Of a DNA stretch of 64,000 bases, positions 19,012 to 26,927 are shown in pieces. Below the pieces are notes generated by a model. That model was not told the DNA's origin, ran no database searches, and worked only from the letters and a program-made list of their open reading frames with translations. This stretch comes from Vibrio nereis NBRC 15637 (lineage in GTDB: Bacteria > Pseudomonadota > Gammaproteobacteria > Enterobacterales > Vibrionaceae). Location of the stretch: assembly GCF_001591105.1 (NCBI RefSeq), contig NZ_BCUD01000003.1, forward strand, positions 1-64,000. Direction: 5' to 3'. The translations under genes were made by a program, and so were the position numbers. The number at the start of each line of letters is the position of its first letter. Position 1 is the first letter of the stretch.

Positions 19012-20241
19012 TTAGTGAAGAATACGTGCGCGAATAGTGCCTTCGATCTTCTTCAGTTTTGCTAGTGCTTCTTCAGAGCGGTTCGCTTCCACATCAATTA
19101 CTACGTAACCGATATCCGCGCTGGTTTGCAGGTACTGACCCGCAATGTTGATACCATCTTCCGCAAAGATGGTATTGATTTGCGTTAGGATACCAGGGCG
19201 GTTTTTGTGAATATGAAGCAGGCGTGAGCATTCACGATGTTCTGGTAGAGATACCTCAGGGAAGTTCACACTTGATAGCGTTGAACCGTTGTCTGAGTAT
19301 TTAGCCAGCTTGCCCGCCACTTCTACACCGATGTTCTCTTGTGCTTCTTGAGTTGAGCCACCAACGTGTGGAGTCAGAATCACGTTATCAAACTTAGTTA
19401 GTGGAGACTCAAATGAGTCGGCGTTGGTCTTTGGTTCAACTGGGAATACGTCAATTGCAGCGCCAGCTAGGTGACCAGATTCAAGCGAGTGACAAAGCGC
19501 TTCGATATCGACAACGGTGCCACGAGCGGCGTTAATGAAGATAGAACCTGGCTTCATGCGTGCAAATTCTTCTGCACCCATCATGTCTTTTGTTTCTGGC
19601 GTTTCAGGAACGTGCAGAGAAATAACATCACATTTGTTCAATAGCTCGGTCATGGTGTGGACTTGCGTCGCGTTACCAAGTGATAGCTTATTCTCGATAT
19701 CGTAGTAGTAAACACGCATACCGAGGTTTTCAGCGATAATACCTAACTGAGTACCGATGTGTCCGTAACCAATGATACCTAAGCGTTTGCCGCGTGCTTC
19801 ATAGGAATTCTCGGCACTCTTCTTCCAAATACCACGGTGAGCCAGTGCGTTTTTCTCTGGAATACCGCGAAGGAGTAGCAAGATCTGACCAAGTACAAGC
19901 TCAGCAACACTGCGCGTGTTTGAGAACGGTGCGTTGAAGACAGGAATACCGCGAACTGCAGCAGCATTGAGGTCAACTTGGTTGGTGCCGATACAGAAGC
20001 AACCGATCGCAACCAGTTTCTCTGCTGCATTGATGACTTCTTGGGATAAGTTGGTGCGCGAGCGAATACCAATAAAATGCGCATCTTTCACTGCTTCCAG
20101 CAGCTCGTCCTCAGGTAAGGAACCTTTGTGGTATTCGATGTTGGTGTAACCAGCGGCTTGCAGCACTTCTACAGAAGATGGGTGTAGACCTTCTAAAAGG
20201 AGGATCTTAATTTTGTCTTTTTCCAGTGAAACTCTGGCCAT
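19012..20241 (-). CDS. serA: D-3-phosphoglycerate dehydrogenase
   Basis: Committed enzyme of serine synthesis, oxidising 3-phosphoglycerate with NAD+. The start at 20241 gives MARVSLEKDKIKILLLEGLHP, matching the SerA family; two further upstream codons precede it in frame. The 409-residue product contains the NAD-binding GIIGYGHIGTQLG (about residues 157-169), the catalytic Arg/Glu/His context (ARGTVVDIEAL, EPKTN, TPHVGGSTQEAQ), and a C-terminal ACT domain (LLHIHKNRPGILTQINTIFAEDGINIAGQYL) for serine feedback. It is preceded by two PurR-like boxes, suggesting coupling to purine/C1 supply. Confidence 0.97.
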   Translation of the reverse strand: MARVSLEKDKIKILLLEGLHPSSVEVLQAAGYTNIEYHKGSLPEDELLEAVKDAHFIGIRSRTNLSQEVINAAEKLVAIGCFCIGTNQVDLNAAAVRGIPVFNAPFSNTRSVAELVLGQILLLLRGIPEKNALAHRGIWKKSAENSYEARGKRLGIIGYGHIGTQLGIIAENLGMRVYYYDIENKLSLGNATQVHTMTELLNKCDVISLHVPETPETKDMMGAEEFARMKPGSIFINAARGTVVDIEALCHSLESGHLAGAAIDVFPVEPKTNADSFESPLTKFDNVILTPHVGGSTQEAQENIGVEVAGKLAKYSDNGSTLSSVNFPEVSLPEHRECSRLLHIHKNRPGILTQINTIFAEDGINIAGQYLQTSADIGYVVIDVEANRSEEALAKLKKIEGTIRARILH

Positions 20242-20294
20242 TATCTTCATCCTTAAAATGGAAAATTGGGGCTTAACTGGCGCACATTGTAAAT

Positions 20295-20338
20295 GGATAA
20301 CGTTTTCGTAGGCTTATGCGTGACGCAAACGTTTTCCT
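20295..20338 (-). promoter_or_regulatory. Two PurR-like operator boxes upstream of serA
   Basis: ACGCAAACGTTTTCCT (20323-20338, written on the plus strand) matches the enterobacterial PurR consensus ACGCAAACGTTTTCNT at every defined position. A second box with a perfect right half, ATAACGTTTTCGT, ends at 20310 (20295-20310). They lie about 54-97 bp upstream of the serA ATG, within its promoter region. Established: PurR represses purine genes and glyA in enterics. Inferred: PurR, or a LacI-family relative, controls serA here. Confidence 0.6.
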
Positions 20339-20428
20339 TGGCGTCTTCTGTATTCTAAGTTAACAAAAAAAAGACGGTTTGGGTAAGAAAATTACGGAAT
20401 AAGCAATAATTTTTATAGGGGAGAAAGG

Positions 20429-20476
20429 AAATGGCACCAACTGGTGCCATTTGTCATGAACTAACTGGAATCCAGT
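20429..20476 (-). terminator. Double inverted repeat at the end of rpiA
   Basis: Two adjacent dyads: AATGGCACCA-AC-TGGTGCCATT (20430-20451) and AACTGGA-A-TCCAGTT (20462-20476). The second abuts the rpiA stop. Neither is followed by a clean T-run on the minus strand (TTCCTTTCTCCCC), so termination is possible but weak. Confidence 0.45.
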
Positions 20477-20479
20477 TAA

Positions 20480-21136
20480 TTATTCTTCGATTTTTGCGCC
20501 TTCAGGAGTACCTGTGATAACCACATCTGCGCCACGGTGAGCAAACAAACCCACAGTCACGACACCAGCAAATGCATTGATTTTGTCTTCCAGTGCTTTT
20601 GGATCAGTAATCTTTAGACCATAGACATCCAAAATCACATTGCCGTTGTCAGTAATGACACCTTCACGGTATGCCGGGTCACCACCCAGTTTAACTAGCT
20701 CACGTGCTACGTAAGAGCGAGCCATTGGAATGACTTCAACAGGAAGTGGGAATTGGCCAAGAACATCGACAGCTTTGGTATCATCAACAATACAAATGAA
20801 CTTATCAGAGATAGCGGCAACGATCTTTTCACGAGTAAGAGCAGCACCGCCGCCTTTGATCATGTCGCGTGTTGCGTTGATTTCATCTGCGCCATCAACG
20901 TACACATCCAATTTAGCGACTTCGTTGCAGTCGAAAACCTCGATCCCCAAGCCTTTTAGCTTTTCGGTTGATGCTTCTGAGCTTGAAACCGCACCTTTAA
21001 TATCATCTTTGATAGTACCTAGTGCATCGATGAAGTGATTCACTGTCGAGCCAGTACCGACACCAACAATGCTGTCTTTCTCAACATACTTAAGCGCTGC
21101 CCAACCAGCCTCTTTCTTCATCTCATCTTGAGTCAT
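20480..21136 (-). CDS. rpiA: Ribose-5-phosphate isomerase A
   Basis: Interconverts ribose-5-phosphate and ribulose-5-phosphate in the pentose phosphate pathway. The upstream AGGAG directly abuts a first ATG but lies 6 nt before the ATG at 21136, which therefore is the better start ([18 protein letters not shown]), giving 218 residues. Landmarks: [15 protein letters not shown] (substrate phosphate loop), [24 protein letters not shown] (catalytic Asp), [14 protein letters not shown]. The rpiA-serA adjacency on one strand is the same as in enterobacteria. Normal length and intact. Confidence 0.97.
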   Translation of the reverse strand: MTQDEMKKEAGWAALKYVEKDSIVGVGTGSTVNHFIDALGTIKDDIKGAVSSSEASTEKLKGLGIEVFDCNEVAKLDVYVDGADEINATRDMIKGGGAALTREKIVAAISDKFICIVDDTKAVDVLGQFPLPVEVIPMARSYVARELVKLGGDPAYREGVITDNGNVILDVYGLKITDPKALEDKINAFAGVVTVGLFAHRGADVVITGTPEGAKIEE

Positions 21137-21197
21137 GCCCATCTCCTAAATGCGGTTATATTAACGTTTGCGGCGCGATTATATGATCATTCAGGCG

Positions 21198-21785
21198 TTA
21201 TTCCCAATCCCAGATCTGGCTTGGCGTCACTATTTTAGGTAATGGAATATCCCAAGATTCTATGGGCAGTTTATTAACGTGTTGGCAGTCATGGGCAAGT
21301 CCTATCGGTTTGGGGCCATGGCCTGTCTTAAACCAAGGTTCGAGAGTACGATCGTAGTAGCCGCCTCCCATACCTAGGCGATGACCTGTAGAGTCAAAGC
21401 CGACAAGCGGAGTACAGATCAGATCGAGTTGCTGAGCGGGGATAATTTGTGTCTTATCCAGTTTGGGTTCTGCAATATAGTAACGATTGAACACCATAGG
21501 AGTGTTGTGATCGTAATGGAGAAACAGAAGGTGTCCTTTGGAGAATGGATGAATAACCGGTAAGTAGGTTTTTTTACCCTGACGCCATAACCACTCGATA
21601 AGTGGGGTAGTGATTAACTCACCGTCAGCAGAAAGATATAGAGCAATATTTTTAGCGCTCGCTAATTCAGTGAGTGTCGAGAATTGCGTGACAATGTCTA
21701 TACTCGCCTGATATTGGGCTTCATTACTGAGTTGATTACGTTGGTGACGGATTTGCTTGCGAAAATCTTGACGAGAGAGAGTCAT
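21198..21785 (-). CDS. fau: 5-formyltetrahydrofolate cyclo-ligase
   Basis: ATP-dependent enzyme (also ygfA) converting 5-formyl-THF to 5,10-methenyl-THF. About 195 residues from MTLSRQDFRKQIRHQRNQL; a second in-frame ATG lies 12 bp upstream. Visible motifs: N-terminal basic helix RKQIRHQRNQLS, the LYLSADGELITTPLIEWL segment, and the C-terminal LVGFDSTGHRLGMGGGYYDRTLEPW signature that binds ATP/folate. It lies immediately downstream of the 6S RNA gene, the ssrS-fau arrangement conserved through Gammaproteobacteria, where fau is co-transcribed from ssrS promoters. Confidence 0.94.
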   Translation of the reverse strand: MTLSRQDFRKQIRHQRNQLSNEAQYQASIDIVTQFSTLTELASAKNIALYLSADGELITTPLIEWLWRQGKKTYLPVIHPFSKGHLLFLHYDHNTPMVFNRYYIAEPKLDKTQIIPAQQLDLICTPLVGFDSTGHRLGMGGGYYDRTLEPWFKTGHGPKPIGLAHDCQHVNKLPIESWDIPLPKIVTPSQIWDWE

Positions 21786-21816
21786 GAAAATACCCATTCT
21801 GTTAAAGGGTATCGAG

Positions 21817-22003
21817 GGAATACCCCAGAGTGCCGTTGGAGATTATTGACCCTTGAACCAGCTGGTTCAAGGCGGATCAGCAGAGATAACCGTAGGCTTC
21901 TCGGTTCAAGCCGAGCTTGCTCAATAGCTATCAAGTACTAACCCTTAGGTATTGCTTATCGGCTCAGGGACGTAATCCCCTCACGCACACTCCAGGGTAA
22001 ATT
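21817..22003 (-). ncRNA. ssrS: 6S RNA
   Basis: The minus strand between zapA and fau carries the 6S RNA signature. The ends pair (ACCCTGGAGTG near the 5' end with CACTCTGGGGT near the 3' end), CCCTGAGCCGATA follows the 5' arm, GAGAAGCC lies centrally, and CCTTGAACCAGCTGGTTCAAGG forms the conserved 3'-side hairpin. Length about 187 nt is typical. 6S RNA mimics an open promoter bubble and sequesters sigma-70 holoenzyme in stationary phase. Ends are estimated from the terminal helix; the zapA-ssrS-fau order supports the call. Confidence 0.93.
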
Positions 22004-22022
22004 CTTGTTTTTGCTGTAAAGG

Positions 22023-22331
22023 CTACTGCTGTCCTGGCTTCACTTTACTTAATGCATCACCTAGGGATGCTGAGAGCAGTTCCATTCGCTCTGTTAACGC
22101 GCTTTGTTGCTCTTCCTTAACACTATCACGGCTCTCTAGCTCATGACAAAAGTTAAGTGCAACAAACATGAGTAATTGAACTTCGTTGGTGATTTTTGTC
22201 TTAGTGGCCATGTCTTCTAGGCTATCATTCAGGCGATCAGCCGCTCTCAGCAAAGACTCTTCTTGTCCTGCTGGGCAGTTTACTCGTGTTATCTTTCCTA
22301 AAATTTCTACTTCAACCGCTTGACTACTCAT
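22023..22331 (-). CDS. zapA: Cell division protein ZapA
   Basis: A 102-residue FtsZ-ring-associated protein that cross-links FtsZ filaments at midcell. Start at 22331 gives MSSQAVEVEILGKITRVNCPAGQEESLLRAADRLND, the conserved ZapA N-terminal domain; the C-terminal half (VQLLMFVALNFCHELESRDSVKEEQQSALTERMELL) is the coiled-coil dimerisation helix. An in-frame extension upstream by 43 codons is not family-like. It is divergent from ygfB across about 225 bp and directly precedes ssrS, as in E. coli. Confidence 0.94.
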   Translation of the reverse strand: MSSQAVEVEILGKITRVNCPAGQEESLLRAADRLNDSLEDMATKTKITNEVQLLMFVALNFCHELESRDSVKEEQQSALTERMELLSASLGDALSKVKPGQQ

Positions 22332-22557
22332 ATCAACTCTGTACGCGTTACTAGGGGTGACTCTGCAGTTTGTCACCGAGGGGGAAACTATAGAAAAAGC
22401 ACTGTTAAGATTCAAGCTTTTCACATTCAACTCTGTGGTAATAACACAGTAATTGGACAATTTGTGTAAAAGCTACTCATAATTACTGAATCGCTCGTTT
22501 CCGCATTCTTTGGTAAGTGGTACGATTGACTTTATTTACAAATTTTTAGGTCTCTTC

Positions 22558-23133
22558 ATGAGTGAATCCCATCTTCCTGATTACCTGACACTGGCGAGCG
22601 AGCTGCAATCAGCAGGTATTGCCGTAAACCCTTCAGAGCTGCATGGTCTATTGGCTGGCATGTTAAGTGGTGGTTTAAGTCTTACAGATAAAAGCTGGCA
22701 ACCTATGGTGTTTGATTACACTAATGATGGTATGGGATGGCCGATGCAAGTCCTGAAACTTGCAGAAAAAACATTGGATGCAACCATTAGCGACCTAACG
22801 GGATCGGGTATGGATATCGATATCCTCCTACCGGACGCAGAAGCAAGCGCGAGTCTGTTTGATATGGCGGATGGCCTTGCGGAGTGGGTTAACCATTTTA
22901 TTTCAGGTTTAGGCTTAGTAAACGCCGAGCTGAAAAAAGCCTCTAAGGATGTCAAAGAAGCTCTCGCGGATTTAGAAGAAATTTCTAAGCTGGGCATTGA
23001 TGAAGATGATGACATGGAAGAGCAGGCACAGCTGCTTGAGCAGGTTGTTGAACATGTAAAAGCTTGTGTCTTGACTATTCATGCAGAGTTTGGCCAAAAA
23101 CCTGTAGAACAAAAGGCTCCGACTATTCACTAA
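22558..23133 (+). CDS. ygfB: YgfB / UPF0149 family protein
   Basis: A 191-residue conserved protein of unknown biochemical role. ATG 22558 ([39 protein letters not shown]) is the UPF0149 start; the frame extends 48 bp further upstream but without family sequence. The characteristic [13 protein letters not shown] segment is at about residues 27-39, followed by an acidic helical C-terminal half. It is first in ygfB-ubiH-ubiI, 12 bp before ubiH. In Pseudomonas YgfB has been linked to control of AmpD-related resistance, but nothing here shows that role. Confidence 0.9.
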   Translation: MSESHLPDYLTLASELQSAGIAVNPSELHGLLAGMLSGGLSLTDKSWQPMVFDYTNDGMGWPMQVLKLAEKTLDATISDLTGSGMDIDILLPDAEASASLFDMADGLAEWVNHFISGLGLVNAELKKASKDVKEALADLEEISKLGIDEDDDMEEQAQLLEQVVEHVKACVLTIHAEFGQKPVEQKAPTIH

Positions 23134-23145
23134 TCAGGTAATTTC

Positions 23146-24324
23146 ATGAAGCAGTTTGATGTTGTGATTGCTGGTGGCGCGATGGCGGGGATGACCCTAG
23201 CGCTTGCTATCAATAAACTGTCTGATAAGCCTCTTTCAATTGCGGTGGTGGAACCATTCAAGGCCGACCATCAAGCACATCCAGGCTTTGATTCGCGCTC
23301 TATTGCGCTTTCTTATGGCACCGTCAATACTCTAAAAAAGCTGACACTTTGGGATGAGATTGCTGAGGTGGCGACGCCCATTCGGCATATTCATGTATCT
23401 GATCGTTCCCACGCAGGGATGACGGATATCACTACCGAAGAAGTGGGCGTGGACGCGCTGGGTTACGTGGTTGAGCTTGCCGATGTGGGTAGGATTTATC
23501 ACTCCCGAGTGGAGCAAGATGAGCACATCGAATTGTTGTGTCCTGCGTCAGTGAAAAAGGTTGAACGTTCACTAAGTGAAGTGACCATTACTCTGGATAA
23601 CGGTGAAGTGGCTCGCGGGAAACTGTTAGTGGCGGCTGATGGCGCGATTTCTACTTGCTGTGAACAAGTGGGATTAGAGCTTGTTGAGCACGATTTTGAG
23701 CAAATAGCCGTTATTGCAAACATCAAAACGCAACAAGATCCTGCGGGGCGGGCATTTGAACGCTTTACCGAGTCTGGTCCCGTTGCTTTGCTTCCAATGA
23801 GTGAAGGGCGAATGTCGCTAGTTTGGTGTTTGAAGCCCGAAGAGGCGAGAGCGGTCATGGCGCTAGAGGATGATGCCTTTCTCGCTAAACTTCAGGATGC
23901 GTTTGGCTGGCGACTGGGGTTAATGAAGCAAGTCGGCCAACGTTCAAGTTATCCGCTGACGCTTCGCTATCGCAAGCAGAATATCTCTCACCGTTTTGCC
24001 ATTGTAGGTAATGCTGCGCAAACGCTTCACCCGATTGCGGGACAAGGTTTTAACTTGGGTATTCGTGATGTGGCGACACTTGCCGAGCAAATTGCGGTAT
24101 CGGCGGGCGATCCAGGAGCGTACCAGGTTCTGAACCAGTTTAAAGGTCGTCGAGAATCAGATCGAGAAGCAACTATCTCTCTGACTTCTTCCCTTGTGCA
24201 TATTTTTTCAAATGATTATCTGACCATGCGCGTTGGTCGCAACTTAGGTTTGGCTGCGATGGATAATCTGTCAGTACTGAAAGCGCCACTTTTAGCTCGA
24301 ACACTAGGCTTAGTCGCTAGATAG
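23146..24324 (+). CDS. ubiH: 2-octaprenyl-6-methoxyphenol hydroxylase
   Basis: FAD monooxygenase of ubiquinone biosynthesis, hydroxylating the ring at C1. The 392-residue protein starts with the FAD dinucleotide fold DVVIAGGAMAGMTLALAINKL, has GKLLVAADGAIS in the middle, and carries the second FAD motif GNAAQTLHPIAGQGFNLGIRD. The Ala/Gln variant of GDAAHT is seen in UbiH members. It lies between ygfB and ubiI on one strand with 12- and 25-bp gaps. Unlike E. coli, pepP does not intervene between ygfB and ubiH. Confidence 0.93.
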   Translation: MKQFDVVIAGGAMAGMTLALAINKLSDKPLSIAVVEPFKADHQAHPGFDSRSIALSYGTVNTLKKLTLWDEIAEVATPIRHIHVSDRSHAGMTDITTEEVGVDALGYVVELADVGRIYHSRVEQDEHIELLCPASVKKVERSLSEVTITLDNGEVARGKLLVAADGAISTCCEQVGLELVEHDFEQIAVIANIKTQQDPAGRAFERFTESGPVALLPMSEGRMSLVWCLKPEEARAVMALEDDAFLAKLQDAFGWRLGLMKQVGQRSSYPLTLRYRKQNISHRFAIVGNAAQTLHPIAGQGFNLGIRDVATLAEQIAVSAGDPGAYQVLNQFKGRRESDREATISLTSSLVHIFSNDYLTMRVGRNLGLAAMDNLSVLKAPLLARTLGLVAR

Positions 24325-24349
24325 CAGCTTATATAAGGAAAAGAATTAG

Positions 24350-25576
24350 ATGATGCAAAGCGTAGATATTGCCATCGTGGGTGGTGGCATGGTTGGACTG
24401 GCTCTGGCCTCTGCATTTAAAGGTACAGACCTGCGTATCGCTGTTATTGAAAGCCAAGAGCCTAAAGGTGATTTGGCTGAGTTGCCAGATGTCCGCGTTT
24501 CTGCTTTAAGCCGTTCCAGCGAAAATATTTTGCGTAATTTAGGTGCTTGGCAAGGCATCGTTCAGCGCCGCGCTGCGCCTTACTCTGCAATGGAAGTGTG
24601 GGAGCAAGACAGTTTCGCACGTATTGAGTTTGATGCACAAAAGCTGGCGCAACCGGATCTTGGACATATTGTTGAAAACAGAGTGATTCAACTAGCGTTG
24701 CTAGACCAAGTTAAACAGCAGTCGAATGTGTCATTATTTATGCCGGTGAAGTGCACAAGTCTGGCGATTGGTGAAAGTGAAGCCTGGCTCTCTTTAGATA
24801 ATGGGCAGGCCCTAACGGCAAAACTGGTGGTGGGTGCTGATGGCGCAAACTCTTGGGTTCGTAAGCAGCAGGATATACCTTTAACGCATTGGGACTATGG
24901 CCATAGTGCCGTGGTGGCAAACATTCGCACCGCAGAAGCTCATCATGGGGTGGCTCGTCAGGTATTTACGCCTCAAGGTCCGCTGGCATTTCTTCCGATG
25001 GGAGAAAGCCATATGAGCTCGATTGTTTGGTCTACGGAACCTTCGCGTGCCGAAAAGCTGGTGTCGATGTCATCAATCGAATTTGATAAATCGCTGACTG
25101 CCGAGTTTGATGCGCGATTAGGGTTATGTGAGGTGGTAGGGGAGCGCTTTGCTTTCCCATTGAAAATGCGTTACGCCCGCGACTTTGTTGTCGAACGCGT
25201 TGCGTTAGTGGGTGACGCTGCCCATACCATTCACCCACTTGCTGGCCAAGGCGTTAACCTTGGTTTGTTAGATGCAGCCAGCTTAGCGCAAGAGATCATG
25301 GCGTTATGGCATCAAGGTGAAGATATTGGTACAAAACGCAATCTGCGAGGGTATGAGCGTTGGCGTAAGGCTGAAGCTGCTAAGATGATTGCAGCAATGC
25401 AAGGTTTTAAGGATCTGTTCTCGGGCAATAATCCGGCTAAAAAGCTGGTACGCGGATTGGGTATGAGCCTGGTGGGTCAATTGCCGGGAGCAAAAGATGA
25501 GATAATGAAGCGTGCGTTAGGACTAAAAGGGGAGCTCCCAGGCCTAGCAAAAACGCGAAAGTTATCGCTCAATTAA
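24350..25576 (+). CDS. ubiI: Ubiquinone C5-hydroxylase UbiI (VisC)
   Basis: FAD-dependent hydroxylase of ubiquinone synthesis, paralogous to ubiH. The 408-residue protein has VDIAIVGGGMVGLALAS near the start, VVGADGANSWVRKQ in the middle, and GDAAHTIHPLAGQGVNLGLLD as the ribityl-binding motif. Two consecutive ATGs (24350, 24353) are possible starts, preceded by AAGGAAAAG. It is the last gene of the ygfB-ubiH-ubiI unit and is followed by a strong terminator. Confidence 0.93.
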   Translation: MMQSVDIAIVGGGMVGLALASAFKGTDLRIAVIESQEPKGDLAELPDVRVSALSRSSENILRNLGAWQGIVQRRAAPYSAMEVWEQDSFARIEFDAQKLAQPDLGHIVENRVIQLALLDQVKQQSNVSLFMPVKCTSLAIGESEAWLSLDNGQALTAKLVVGADGANSWVRKQQDIPLTHWDYGHSAVVANIRTAEAHHGVARQVFTPQGPLAFLPMGESHMSSIVWSTEPSRAEKLVSMSSIEFDKSLTAEFDARLGLCEVVGERFAFPLKMRYARDFVVERVALVGDAAHTIHPLAGQGVNLGLLDAASLAQEIMALWHQGEDIGTKRNLRGYERWRKAEAAKMIAAMQGFKDLFSGNNPAKKLVRGLGMSLVGQLPGAKDEIMKRALGLKGELPGLAKTRKLSLN

Positions 25577-25582
25577 AGTGAC

Positions 25583-25612
25583 AAAGGGTTGGCAAATGCC
25601 AACCCTTTTTAA
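25583..25612 (+). terminator. ubiI terminator
   Basis: AAAGGGTTGGC-AAAT-GCCAACCCTTT with T-run, 7 bp after the ubiI stop. Confidence 0.92.
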
Positions 25613-25628
25613 TCTGTAGTATAGAATA

Positions 25629-25835
25629 CTAAGCGTATGCACAGCGCAGTTTCATGATTTCTTGGTTAACTTCTTTTACTGCTCTAAAGTGCCTTTTCTC
25701 TGCTCTCTCTGGCAGTATCAGTTTCCCATTATCAAACTCAAATTTACCAACACCGTAAATATAAATTCTTCCCTTAAATAATCGACTTACGTGTTTAGCA
25801 ATCATACCTGGTGTATAGCGCTTAAACAGTCTCAT
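25629..25835 (-). CDS. ytfK: DUF1107 / YtfK-like small protein
   Basis: A 68-residue basic protein: MRLFKRYTPGMIAKHVSRLF, then GRIYIYGVGKFEFDNGKLILP, and a C-terminal EVNQEIMKL. This matches the E. coli YtfK pattern (KIFQRYNP..., GRLYIKDVGAFEFDKGKI, EVNRQVMRL). In E. coli YtfK stimulates SpoT (p)ppGpp synthesis during phosphate or fatty-acid starvation (established there, inferred here). The start at 25835 is preceded by AAGGAT; a longer in-frame ATG at 25862 lacks an SD. It stands alone, convergent with ubiI. Confidence 0.85.
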   Translation of the reverse strand: MRLFKRYTPGMIAKHVSRLFKGRIYIYGVGKFEFDNGKLILPERAEKRHFRAVKEVNQEIMKLRCAYA

Positions 25836-25862
25836 ATATAGATCCTTATGGTTATCGAGCAC

Positions 25863-26127
25863 TGCAGATTATACAAATATCCCTCCTGAAAATGTGTGAT
25901 AGCCTTGGAGGAATATGCAGTATTTTTGAATTAATTAGATATTTGTGTTGTTGTGGGCAAATGTGCGGATAAATATCCACTTTAGTGTGACAACTGCCTC
26001 AATTATGTTCTGGCGTTGAAACTTTGTCCTCATTCAACTCAGCGCACATTAAGCCAGAGCAATATGACAGTTTTAAGAATAGTCGAAGAAGTTGTAAAGG
26101 CATGTTCAAGAAGGGTGATTTTTTTGC
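25863..26127. other. Intergenic region without a supported gene
   Basis: About 265 bp between the ytfK-like gene and the candidate sRNA terminator. It is AT-rich in places and presumably holds the ytfK-like promoter on the minus strand. A plus-strand frame from 26016 reads through the sRNA terminator and has no protein-like features. Nothing else could be supported. Confidence 0.4.
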
Positions 26128-26152
26128 AAAAAAAAGCCCGCTCAGTGCGGGC
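26128..26152 (-). terminator. Strong intrinsic terminator of candidate sRNA
   Basis: On the minus strand, GCCCGC-loop-GCGGGC is followed by eight T. No protein gene ends nearby: ybaK stops at 26448 about 300 bp upstream, and the next gene downstream begins at 25835. It therefore most likely ends a non-coding transcript. Confidence 0.85.
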
Positions 26153-26305
26153 GAATAGTCACAGATGCATTACACAAAAAGTGGATGTCCTGAAACAATC
26201 AGTGGATTCACTTTTTTGTTGTCGCTAAAGCTCTGGGCTGAAACCACTACTAAAGTGCCTTCTAGCCTTACCGCAAGAGTTTATTCTTGCACGAACTTTA
26301 ACCAA
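26128..26305 (-). ncRNA. Candidate small regulatory RNA
   Basis: The minus strand upstream of the terminator at 26128-26152 carries consecutive dyads without an ORF: GCAAGA-N6-TCTTGC (26273-26290) and an ACAAAAAGTG/CACTTTTTTGT-type stem (26174-26219), ending in a terminator of GCCCGC-TCAGT-GCGGGC with eight U. A possible promoter, TAGTCA-17-TATGCT, lies just upstream of about 26305, so a transcript of about 180 nt would result. I do not recognise it as a named sRNA: it lacks the repeated GGA loops of CsrB and the sequence landmarks of Spot 42, RyhB or GcvB as I know them. The 5' end is an estimate. Confidence 0.55.
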
Positions 26306-26447
26306 CAAAACCAGCATAAAGCAAAAATACACTCGTGACTATATATGCTTTTAATATGAATAATAATTTACTGGTAAATGATCATTAAGTGTGGAATGGA
26401 TCACTAACTGATGCAAACTAGTGATCTATATCCGAGATATTGGGTGT
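26306..26447 (-). promoter_or_regulatory. AT-rich upstream region of the candidate sRNA
   Basis: AT-rich segment between the ybaK stop and the candidate sRNA. It contains ATGATCATT and TATATA stretches that could serve as UP or operator elements, but no clear consensus site. No ORF. Confidence 0.3.
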
Positions 26448-26927
26448 CTATTCACGACAAATATCAGCAAAAACTGGATCACAGAGTTTGACGAGATCTT
26501 CTGGTTTCATTGCTATTCCAGCCATATTAGATCCGCTGCTGATCGTTACTTCGTCTTCAAGCAAAATCTTATGATCAAATATGACTGACATTGGGGTTTT
26601 GAGCAGCAATGGGGTGACAGTGCCTATTTGGTAACCTGTTAATTCCGGTACCAGATTCAAATCAACACAAGTCATACGCCTGCATTCAAGTAGGGCTCGT
26701 ACTTTTTTAGGGTCGACCGATTGGTCACCGGGCGCACAAGCAAGCGCATATAGGTTGCCCATGTCTCGTAGTACAATCGACTTAACCATTTGGCTCGTAC
26801 GAATACCACGTTGTTTGGCGGCGTCTTCGATAGTGACGGCAGGCGTTTCATGAAGCAGCAAGCGAAAACTCACCTGCTGCTCTGCTAGGTAACGCGTGAT
26901 CTTGGTTTCAAAAGTATTATTCATCAT
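26448..26927 (-). CDS. YbaK/EbsC-family aminoacyl-tRNA deacylase
   Basis: A product of about 159 residues beginning [29 protein letters not shown]. YbaK/ProX domains hydrolyse mischarged tRNA such as Cys-tRNAPro. Visible family features: [19 protein letters not shown] (the conserved Lys of the active site is in QMVKSIV), [19 protein letters not shown], and the C-terminal [10 protein letters not shown] loop. It overlaps the end of ygfZ by about 11 bp and is presumably co-transcribed with it. Upstream in-frame codons to 26975 lie inside ygfZ and are not used. Exact tRNA specificity cannot be told. Confidence 0.85.
   Translation of the reverse strand: MMNNTFETKITRYLAEQQVSFRLLLHETPAVTIEDAAKQRGIRTSQMVKSIVLRDMGNLYALACAPGDQSVDPKKVRALLECRRMTCVDLNLVPELTGYQIGTVTPLLLKTPMSVIFDHKILLEDEVTISSGSNMAGIAMKPEDLVKLCDPVFADICRE

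Noticed and set aside
21684..21941. Plus-strand 85-residue frame over fau and 6S RNA
   Set aside because: It lies antisense to fau and across 6S RNA; shadow.
26016..26228. Plus-strand 70-residue frame in the ytfK-ybaK intergenic region
   Set aside because: It reads through the strong sRNA terminator and has no SD or protein-like composition.
26128..26305. Identification of the candidate sRNA as CsrB, Spot 42, RyhB or GcvB
   Set aside because: The diagnostic sequence landmarks of these RNAs as I know them are absent; left unnamed.
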